From Trematomus loennbergii (Eukaryota > Chordata > Actinopteri > Perciformes > Nototheniidae): a stretch of 64,000 bases of DNA. Each line of letters opens with the position of its first letter. Positions within the stretch are counted from its first letter, which is position 1. The translations under genes were made by a program, and so were the position numbers. Shown here one piece after another: positions 38,801 through 64,000 of the stretch. Where the stretch lies: assembly GCA_012861695.1 (NCBI GenBank), contig JAAOOA010000086.1, positions 25,278,801 to 25,342,800 of the forward strand, written 5' to 3'. Below the pieces are notes generated by a model. The model saw only the letters and a list, made by a program, of their open reading frames with translations. It had not been told where the DNA came from and ran no database searches.

Positions 38801-40557
38801 GACTCCTGGTGCTAGACTCCTAGTGCTAGACTCCTGGTACTAGACTCCTGGTACTGGACTCCTGGTACTAGACTCCTGGTACTGGACTCCTGGTGCTAGA
38901 CTCCTGGTACTGGACTCCTGGTGCTAGACTCCTGGTACTAGACTCCTGGTACTGGACTCCTGGTGCTAGACTCCTGGTGCTAGACTCCTAGTGCTAGACT
39001 CCTAGTGCTAGACTCCTGATACTAGACTCCTGGTACTAGACTCCTGATACTAGACTCCTGGTACTAGACTCCTGATACTAGACTCCTGGTACTAGACGTC
39101 TGGTGCTAGACTCCTGGTACTAGACTAGACTCCTGGCACTAGACTCCTGGTACTAGACTCCTGGCACTAGACTCCTGGTACTGGACTCCTGGTGCTAGAC
39201 TCCTGGTGCCTGACTCCTGGTACTAGACTCCTAGTACTAGACTCCTGGTGCTAGACTCCTGGTGCCTGACTCCTGGCACTAGACTCCTGTTACTAGACTC
39301 CTAGTGCTAGACACCTGGCACTAGACTCCTGGTACTAGACTCCTGGTACTAGACTCCTGGTACTTGACTCCTGGTACTAGACTCCTAGTGCTAGTCTCCT
39401 GGCACTAGATCCTGGTACTAGACTCCTGGTACTAGACTCCTGGTACTAGACTCCTGGTACTAGACTCCTAGTGCTAGTCTCCTGGCACTAGACTCCTGGC
39501 ACTAGACTCCTGGCGCTAGACTCCTGGTGCTAGACTCCTGGTACTAGACTAGACTCCTGGTACTAGACTAGACTCCTGGTACTAGACTCCTGGTACTTGA
39601 CTCCTAGTGCTAGTCTCCTGCCATTAGACTCCTGGGACTAGACTCCTGGTACTAGACTCCTGGTACTGGACTCCTGGTACTAGACTCCTGGTACTGGACT
39701 CCTGGTGCTAGACTCCTAGTGCTTGACTCCTGGTACTAGACTCCTAGTGCTAGTCTCCTGGCACTAGACTCCTGGTACTAGACTCCTGGTACTAGACTCC
39801 TAGTGCTAGTCTCCTGGCACTAGACTCCTGGCACTAGACTCCTGGCGCTAGACTCCTGGTGCTAGACTCCTGGTACTAGACTAGACTCCTGGTACTAGAC
39901 TAGACTCCTGGTACTAGACTCCTGGTACTTGACTCCTAGTGCTAGTCTCCTGCCATTAGACTCCTGGGACTAGACTCCTGGTACTAGACTCCTGGTACTG
40001 GACTCCTGGTACTAGACTCCTGGTACTGGACTCCTGGTGCTAGACTCCTAGTGCTAGACTCCTGGTACTAGACTCCTGGTACTGGACTCCTGGTACTAGA
40101 CTCCTGGTACTGGACTCCTGGTGCTAGACTCCTGGTACTGGACTCCTGGTGCTAGACTCCTGGTACTAGACTCCTGGTACTGGACTCCTGGGTGCTAGAC
40201 TCCTGGTACTAGACTCCTGCTAATAGACTCCCGGTACTAGGATGGGTTCACAGCAGAGAACCCATGACACTGTGTGCTGTGTACTCTGCATTTGAGAACA
40301 TTAAAGAGGGTTTCATCCTCTGATTCTATCTATCTAGGAGCAGTGGGAGTGGGGAAGCCTTGCATCACTGTGATGTAACTGTTTGTTCACATCTCGATGA
40401 CGTTAATAACTAATGATAACGTCACTGTTTCTCCTCAGAGAGCCGGATGAACCTTGATGACTTCATCAGTATGCGCCCTGCTTACGGCTGGGGGAGGGTC
40501 TTCAGTCTGGAGGAGTTCCTGCAGACACACCTGGGGGGGGCCTCACCTTCATCTTAA
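32838..40557 (+). CDS. ntaq1: NTAQ1 (WDYHV1), protein N-terminal glutamine amidohydrolase
   Basis: Deamidates N-terminal Gln to Glu, feeding proteins into the Arg/N-degron pathway. Exons: 32838-32899, 34783-34882, 34951-35001, 35088-35227, 37082-37204, 40443-40557; phases join without a break to 196 aa (human 205). The papain-like triad is visible as Cys21 (SCYCEENVW), His74 in the eponymous W|DYHV block split between exons 3 and 4, and Asp87 (YDLD). [10 protein letters not shown] and DDFISM are also conserved. The intron 3 donor is the weak GTCTGT. The exon 6 acceptor that keeps phase is the AG at 40441-40442, the third in the run CAGAGAG. Introns 1 and 5 are dominated by tandem arrays. Confidence 0.95.
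32907..34078. repeat. AACTACAACATGTACTGTGT minisatellite in NTAQ1 intron 1
   Basis: 22-bp unit starting 7 bases past the exon 1 donor. It is interrupted at 33059-33774 by a MITE and at 34081-34626 by a LINE tail, and resumes at 34627-34764 close to the exon 2 acceptor. Confidence 0.94.
33059..33774. mobile_element. MITE with GGCCCAATCCCAAACC inverted ends
   Basis: 716 bp with ends GGCCCAATCCCAAACC and GGTTTGGGATTGGGCC. TAC on both sides (33056-33058, 33775-33777); the tandem unit ACTACAACATG shows that TAC was duplicated. A 3-bp target is compatible with PIF/Harbinger-like elements, but the target is not TWA. Confidence 0.8.
34081..34626 (+). mobile_element. 3' end of an L2/Rex-like LINE
   Basis: Open frame at 34077-34484 with LINE ORF2 C-terminal hallmarks: [29 protein letters not shown] and [18 protein letters not shown]. 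Then TAA, an A/T-rich 3' UTR and a CTATTATTATTATT tail. A 30-codon stretch around [12 protein letters not shown] is locally duplicated, shifting the frame. Confidence 0.88.
35341..36901. mobile_element. hAT-type element CAGTGTTAATTT, full copy
   Basis: Ends CAATGTTAATTTCG and AAAATTAACACTG. AGTCACAC (35333-35340) and GGTCACAC (36902-36909) flank it, 7 of 8 matching, though within an ACACAGGTC array. A copy of the GTACTCAG family (about 35930-36400) is embedded. It lies in NTAQ1 intron 4. Confidence 0.78.
37346..38097. mobile_element. PIF/Harbinger-type MITE, copy 3
   Basis: 752 bp with ends TGGCGCGTTTCCACT and AGTGGAAACGCGCCA and exact TAA target at 37343-37345 and 38098-38100. It is the best-preserved of the three copies. 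Confidence 0.9.
38100..40237. repeat. 14-bp CTAGACTCCTGGTA array with higher-order structure
   Basis: ~2.14 kb, about 150 units, in NTAQ1 intron 5 directly after the MITE. Rare variants recur at long spacing: GACGTCTGG at 38226 and 39095; CCATTAGACTCCTGGGA at about 38725, 39621 and 39953. This shows block duplications of ~0.87-0.90 kb and ~0.33 kb. Confidence 0.95.
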
Positions 40558-40690
40558 CCTTAACCTTCATCACCTTCATCTTAACCTTCATCCCCTTCAC
40601 CTTCATCTTAACCTTCACCTTCATCACTTTCATCTTCATCACCTTCACACTTTCATCACCTTCATCATCTTCACCTTCATCATCTTCAGC
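40558..40690. repeat. CTTCATCTTAACCTTCATCA array in the NTAQ1 3' UTR
   Basis: CTTCATC/CCTTCAC units begin within the last codons (Ser-Pro-Ser-Ser) and run through the 3' UTR. Confidence 0.85.
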
Positions 40691-40716
40691 AGCTTTATCT
40701 TCGTCTCCATCGTGCT

Positions 40717-40722
40717 AATAAA
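40717..40722 (+). promoter_or_regulatory. ntaq1: NTAQ1 polyadenylation signal
   Basis: AATAAA 160 bases past the TAA at 40555-40557; a second AATAAA lies near 40887. Confidence 0.7.
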
Positions 40723-41149
40723 ATGTTTGGGATATCCCGCTTTAAAACTATCGATCATCATTTATTATTATAAATATTATTTGTATTCTTGTTATTGATT
40801 GGTTGTCAGTCTGTTGTTTACAGTTGACTCTTTGTAAACAAACCTCAGGGTCAGAGGTCAGACTGAAAAATGTTGCTGTTTGTGTGTAAATAAACCTGTG
40901 TGTTTATGATAAGTCACGAGTATCATTACGGAGCTCTTTGTTGGTAAAACAACAGCAACAACAACAATTGTTCTCATGGATCTGTATCAGATGGGGGGGG
41001 GGTCAGATGGGGGGGGGGGGGATAAAAAAGGAACAGCTGCTTTGAGTTTGTTTGAATTTCATTTGATTTATGAAATAAAAATGACAATTACATAAGAGAT
41101 TAAATAAATAACCCACCAAACATCCGGGTACTAAACCGGAGGCACCCGT

Positions 41150-41788
41150 TCTTTGTGTAGAGTAATGTCGTCACGTAGGAGGCGGGGCTTAGACACACAG
41201 GTCTTCGCTGCGGACTGTTGTTGTTCTGAAGCTAAGCTAACGGAAGGTGTCCGGCAGCTCGAGACGTTAGCTCGGGTTAGCTGTGTATTACTCGTGTTAT
41301 CTCTGAGTATCCCGGGTTAGCTTTATCCCGGGTCACGGTCCGGCTGGATGTCCTTGTTGTGGAGCAGGACGGGCTAGCTGTTAGCATGTTGTTAACGTTA
41401 GCCTCGTTAGCTGTTAGCTCTAGAAACAGCTGTTAGCAGCTTTCTCTCTGTTTCAGCTAGCTCTCCTATTACACTTATATCCCGGGTTAATTTAGTTCAG
41501 TGATGGTGTATCCCGGGTTATTGTAACAGTTTATATCCCAGGTTACTTTAACAGTGAGGTGTTTTGTTACGGATGGAAATATCTCCGTGAGCTGATGGTT
41601 GCTGTTAGCCTGAGCTAACGGAGTCTTTTTGTTTGCAGACGGTTAGCTGTTAGCTCACACGTCGCTCACTGTTAGCGGGTAGCTTAAAGCAGATGCTAAA
41701 TTAACAGATCGCTGTTTATCTGAGATGCAGCCATTAGCTGCTCGCTGACCTTCATCCTCCTGCTCACCTGTCTCACCTGCTCAGGGTG
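41150..41788 (+). promoter_or_regulatory. lrp12: Presumed LRP12 promoter/5' UTR
   Basis: A GC-richer stretch with GGAGGCGGGGCTT at 41178 and repeated ATCCCGGGTTA units (about 41310-41545) among GCTGTTAGC repeats. No transcription start can be fixed. 40900-41149 has G runs at 40993-41022 and otherwise nothing recognised. Confidence 0.45.
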
Positions 41789-59585
<17,797 letters not shown>

Positions 59586-60256
59586 CGGCTAACAGGCTAA
59601 CTGATGTCCTACCAACAGCTAACGTGCTAACTGATGTCCTACCAACAGCTGACGTGCTGAATGCTAACATGGTACCTGGCTTCATCACATGCTAATTTAC
59701 AGCTAACATGCCAACACTACAAATTGTTCCCTGAAACTACAACTAGCCAACATGCTAATGCATTGACTGAACTGCAACTAGCCAACATGCTAACTGTTTG
59801 CGTGGACTATGAACAGCCGGCAGGCTAACTTTAACCTGGACTAGAGCTACACCTGTTAGCATGTTAGCTGGATTGACGGTAGCTCTCAGAGATGTCGGTA
59901 CGATGATGAAACTCTCCTGGTCCGTCCCTTAAGAAACTCCCCGCTTCCTGCTCGTTGGTACGACTGTAAACTGTGTCCTGACAGGAAGCTGTTGGACTCC
60001 TGGCCTGTGCAACTCTTTAAAAGGTCCCCCTTTGTTCTGTTGATCGGAACCGTGAGAATGACGAGGGTCATGTGACTAGTGCTGGTAGCTACAGTTAGCT
60101 GCTAACAGGCTAATCTAATGCTAACCAACAGAGCAGGGTTAGGTAATAATGTTTAAACTGGTGTGATACTGATCCACACTGACCGGTACTTAATCCCCCA
60201 GGTGACCCCCAGATGACCCCGGGTGTCCGGTTCTACATAAACAATAAAACAATAAA
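59586..60256 (+). other. lrp12: LRP12 3' UTR
   Basis: Non-coding, with repeated GCTAAC/CAACATGCTAA words. Tandem AATAAA at 60243-60248 and 60251-60256 is the likely polyadenylation signal; an ATTAAA is at 60688-60693. Confidence 0.55.
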
Positions 60257-60323
60257 ATATATTAATAAAGACGTGTCATCATGCTAACAGCCACTGTAAA
60301 AGTCAAACTAATAAACAAACAGG

Positions 60324-60510
60324 AAGTACACAGAGTACACACTGCAGAGTACACACTGCAGAGTACACAGTGCAGAGTACACAGTGCAGAGTACACACTG
60401 CAGAGTACACACTGCAGAGTACACACTGCAGAGTACACAGTGCAGAGTACACAGTGCAGAGTAAACAGATTACACACTGCAGAGTACACACTGCAGAGTA
60501 CACAGTGCAG
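60324..60510. repeat. 14-bp AGTACACACTGCAG array
   Basis: About 13 copies alternating AGTACACACTGCAG and AGTACACAGTGCAG, past the LRP12 polyadenylation signals. Confidence 0.93.
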
Positions 60511-60754
60511 TTCTGCCCTTCCCCCTGTATTTATGATGTGTTTCAGTTTTTGGTACTTGTGCGACTGAATATTTATTGTTATTATTCTGATGTTTGTGAA
60601 TATGCGATTGTTGTTGTTGTTGTTGTGTAACTGTTTCTCTGCATGTGTGTGTTTTCTTTGTGAAGTTACAGATGTTACTGCACCGACATTAAAGTTTACC
60701 TTCATCTGTTTCTGTTTGTCTGATTCAGTAAAACCTCTGAAACACCTCAGAGAC

Positions 60755-61165
60755 CGTTAGGACTCTTTAAAGTAGAGACTACATACTGATATACACCTGA
60801 ACATCAGCAGGAGAGGACTCTTTAAAGTAGAGGCACTACATACTGATATACACCTGAACATCAGCAGGAGAGGACTCTTTAAAGTAGAGACTACATACTG
60901 ATATACACCTGAACATCAGCAGGAGAGGACTCTTTAAAGTAGAGACACTACATACTGATATACACCTGAACATCAGCAGGAGAGGACTCTTTAAAGTAGA
61001 GACACTACATACTGATATACACCTGAACATCAGCAGGAGAGGACTCTTTAAAGTAGAGACACTACATACTGATATACACCTGAACATCAGCAGGAGAGGA
61101 CTCTTTAAAGTAGAGACTACATACTGATATACACCTGAACATCAGCAGGAGAGGACTCTTTAAAG
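60755..61165. repeat. ~57-bp minisatellite
   Basis: Seven to eight copies of GGACTCTTTAAAGTAGAGAC + ACTACATACTGATATACACC + TGAACATCAGCAGGAGA, with a two-base indel (GAGAC/GAGACAC) between unit types. Intergenic. Confidence 0.95.
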
Positions 61166-61256
61166 GTTAAGGCACACAGTAACACAACTGACAACAGGAA
61201 AGAAAAAAGACTGTAAAAATATATATATCTTTAATGAGCTAATATTTAGATATGTA

Positions 61257-62869
61257 CAGGGATGCAAACTTGTCACCTTTCGGCGAAATTCGCCGTTTTG
61301 AATCCAAAATAGGTCGTTTGTGTGATTCATGTAGATCTGCAATAAAAATATTTTCGGGGTATGGGGGGGGTCTGGGACCCGGAGTAATCTGCGGCCGCGA
61401 GCTGTTATGTGCCATCATGAGCTGTGTGCTCGAGTCTTCCTGCCTGTCGGCTCTGCTCATGGATGTATAATAAGGCTCTGCCGCTCCGCGATGAGGGTCT
61501 AGCTTCAGCAGCTACATTACCTACGGGTGCGTTCGTTAATATTAACTGTGCGGTCCGGAGTCACTGTGGCACAGACTGGACCGCTGGTGAACAGCTGTTA
61601 GAACGGGCCGTTCAGGTGTTCAGATGTGATGTGCACTGAAAAGTTTTTCTGTCGCAATATTATCGTTGAGCTAGCTAACTAGCATACATTGTCACTATCT
61701 GCTAACGTTAGCTTTAGCCTTCGTTTTCTAATAGTTTTTTTCATAGGCTATAAACGAAGGTGGTATAAGTATAGATCTTGTACTTGAGTAAAAGTAGAAG
61801 CACTCAGGTCTTGTACTTGAGTAAAAGTAGAAGTACTCAGATCTTGTACTTGAGTAAAAGTAAAAGTACTCAAATCTTGTACTTGAGTAAAAGTATAAGT
61901 ACTCAGGTTTGAGTAAAAGTAGAAGTACCAGAGTGTAGGAACAATCCTGCAATCAAAATGTTCCTCAAATAAAAGTACAAAAGTATTATCATCAAAATAT
62001 AGTTAAAGTAGTACTCAGATCTTGTACTTGAGTAAAAGTAGAAGTACTCAGGTATTGTACTTGAGTAAAAGTAGAAGTACCAGAGTGTAGGAATACTCTG
62101 TTACAGTAAAAGTACTGCATTCAAAATATTCCTCAAGTAAAAGTATAAAAGTATTATCATTAAAATGTAGTTAAAGTAGCGACAGTAAAAGTAGTAATTG
62201 TGCAGATTGGTCCATTTCAGAATAATATATATGATATGTTTTATAATGATTGATCATGAAAGTGTTCTCAAAGCTGGTAAAGTTGCAGCTAGTTTGAATG
62301 ACTTTGTATACTGCAGGGTAGCTTGTGAATTTACTCCAGGTGGAACTAAAGTCTGATTTAACACTTGATTATATTTCACATCATTCATCCACATCTGTAA
62401 AGTAACTAAAGGTATTAAATACATGTAGTGGAGTCAAAGTACACCATTTACCTCTGAACTGTAGAGGAGAAGAAGAACAAAGTAGCAAAACATTGAAATA
62501 CTTAAATAAAGTACAAGTATCTCAAAATTGTACCCAAGTATAGTACTTGTTGAGTTTATGAACTTAGTTACTTTACACCAGTGGCTATAAAGATAGAAAG
62601 ACTAAGCCTTGCACAGAGGCATGAAAATACATTTTCAAAATGCTCAACAGTGCTGCCAAAATTATAAACTGACTGCTACACAATTAAAAGAAATGCTTTT
62701 ATATATTTCTATTAGATATGACTCGTTTCTGTTATTATTAACACTGCTGCTTTGGTTGTTCTGACTGCTAAAATCCTCTGTTATTCCTAATTTTAAAGCC
62801 GATATTTCGTGGGGTTGGGGGGCTCGGATCCTTGTCACCTTTTTCATACCTGATGAGTTTGCATCCCTG
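61257..62869. mobile_element. hAT-type element CAGGGATGCAAAC
   Basis: 1613 bp with ends CAGGGATGCAAACTTGTCAC and GTTTGCATCCCTG. TATGTA stands directly on both sides (61251-61256, 62870-62875). It contains a fourth copy of the GTACTCAG family (about 61750-62545), whose left part is an expanded AGTAAAAGTAGAAGTACTCA array. It occupies the LRP12-DNAI2 intergenic space. Confidence 0.82.
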
Positions 62870-63060
62870 TATGTAAATACATATATATAAATAAAAATGT
62901 AAAATATATATCTACATTTATATATTAACAATAAAACCCTTGAAATAAGAAAGTAATACCTGTATACTTCTGACTGCTCTACGTCTTCAAAGGGTTTCTG
63001 TTCGCTGAGTTTAATAAAGTTTATTCAAATGTTGTCGATTGGATACGGTAAACATGCCTC

Positions 63061-63074
63061 GTTGCTAGGATACC
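63061..63074 (+). promoter_or_regulatory. X-box-like RFX site upstream of DNAI2
   Basis: GTTGCTAGGATACC fits the X-box layout (GTTGCY, short spacer, imperfect inverted half). It lies 262 bases before the DNAI2 ATG. RFX factors drive motile-cilium genes, so the position is sensible, but the right half-site is imperfect. Confidence 0.45.
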
Positions 63075-63224
63075 GCAAACCTCGACAACAGCTCTGTGAG
63101 TTACTGAGTAGTTTAACCGGGAAAACAACGCGTTTAATCCGGTAATTACTCAGTGTTTTACCGTCATTTAGTCGGGGTTTTAAACGGTAATCCACCCCTG
63201 TGTTATCAGCCCCATCATTCAGTG

Positions 63225-63332
63225 ATTAATCCGTTATTTAGTCCGAGTTTGGTCCGTTATTTAGTCGGAGTTTGGTCCGTTATTTAGTCGGTGTTCAGTC
63301 CGTTATTTAGTCGGTGTTCAGTCCGTTATTGA
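63225..63332. repeat. GTCCGTTATTTAGTCGG array in the DNAI2 5' region
   Basis: Four to five copies of a 24-25-bp unit ending 3 bases before the ATG, so it forms the presumed 5' UTR. Degenerate earlier units begin near 63160. Confidence 0.88.
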
Positions 63333-63335
63333 GAG

Positions 63336-64000
63336 ATGGAGATCGTGCTCGGGTACCCGCGGCTGCGCAGTGAGTTCGGCCGGCAGCCGCTGCTCTCGGA
63401 CCGGCCCGCGGGCCTGATATTGGATCTCCCTCCGGACCCGAGCTTGGCTCCCTGCTTTCTGCTGAAGAATCCCCGAGATCAGGGCCTCCAGGCCGGCAGG
63501 GACATGTCCGAGCACCAGGTGTGTCAATATATAGGCTACTGTGGTGGAACATTACGGGACATAATTCACTGTGTTATAGAGAGTGTGTTGCGCCACGGAC
63601 CTGTTAGGGAGCGCACCTGTGGTTTGTTATCATTCTAGCTTGAGTAGCATGTAATGAAGTTGTTCCTACCTTTCTGTAAACTAATGGAAAATAAAGTGTG
63701 GAGTTCCATACTCAACACGCCGCCTCCGACTCCCATTCATCGGCTCTACACTACTGTATATATACTGTATAACAGGGACATGTCATATATATATATATAT
63801 ACTGTATATGACATGTCCCTGTTACACTATATATACAGAGACATGTCTATATATATATATATATGAGGGTTACAGGGGGTCCAGACTCAGGTTTACAGGG
63901 GTCCTCTTTATTAATGACCTGTTGTGCCCCCCCCCCCCTTCAGGTGAACACGGAGCGCTTTGAGTCCGACAGCTGTGGGATAAACCATGTGGAAGGGGGG
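63336..64000 (+). CDS. dnai2: DNAI2, dynein axonemal intermediate chain 2 (5' part)
   Basis: Outer dynein arm intermediate chain of motile cilia and flagella, cytoplasmically preassembled and later docked on axonemes. Exon 1 is 63336-63518 (61 codons, starting MEIV) and ends CAG|GTGTGT. Exon 2 starts at 63944 after CTTCAG and runs off the window (19 codons seen). The N-terminus aligns with vertebrate DNAI2 in order: MEIV, RSEFG, DR, NPRDQGLQ, MSEHQ, then NTERFESDSCGINHVEGG. The WD40 repeats that follow in this family lie outside. Whether this is one of two teleost paralogues cannot be told. Confidence 0.9.
63771..63823. other. Perfect 19-bp inverted repeat in DNAI2 intron 1
   Basis: AACAGGGACATGTCATATA (63771-63789) and its exact complement (63805-63823) around a 15-base TA-rich loop. 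A third GACATGTC copy follows at 63840. Confidence 0.85.

Noticed and set aside
60281..60705. Open frames at the end of the LRP12 transcript
   Set aside because: They are translations of the 14-bp AGTACACACTGCAG array.

Overview
The window is nuclear DNA of a ray-finned fish. The evidence is the vertebrate intron-exon structure, the family-diagnostic protein matches, and a dense load of fish-type repeats: long CA/GT runs, hAT, PIF/Harbinger-like and TTAA-target DNA elements, L2/Rex-like LINE tails, a BEL/Pao retroelement, and minisatellites filling many introns. The species cannot be named from sequence alone.

Layout. 11-139 (+) is the last coding exon of an unidentified gene that converges on HSF1. 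2646-17543 (-) is HSF1, the master heat-shock transcription factor, in 13 exons. A ~560-bp head-to-head promoter separates it from BOP1 (18101-30569, +, 14 exons), a ribosome-biogenesis WD40 protein of the PeBoW complex. Next come NTAQ1/WDYHV1 (32838-40557, +, 6 exons), the N-terminal glutamine amidohydrolase of the N-degron pathway, and LRP12 (41789-59585, +, 11 exons), a CUB/LDL-receptor-A membrane receptor. The first two coding exons of DNAI2 (63336 to the window edge, +), an outer-arm dynein intermediate chain, close the window. I assembled all exons by hand from splice signals, reading phase and protein conservation. The genes do not form a pathway. The HSF1-BOP1 pair is an ancient vertebrate neighbourhood and the rest is linkage.

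Between and inside the genes most DNA is repetitive. Many introns are tandem arrays that begin a few bases from the donor or end at the acceptor, and several arrays repeat the exon/intron junction itself (BOP1 exons 4 and 5; LRP12 exons 3, 7 and 8; HSF1 exon 10). DNA transposons are nested inside arrays and inside each other. Many have readable target-site duplications, and one has an empty-site copy within the window (TTAA element at 54309-54784 compared with 35870-35890).

Three of the four complete genes carry reading-frame breaks (HSF1 1, BOP1 at least 8, LRP12 3). Nearly all are explained by one or two missing bases, mostly in homopolymers, while splice sites and protein conservation stay intact. 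I read these as probable consensus errors of the assembly, not pseudogenes. NTAQ1 is unbroken.
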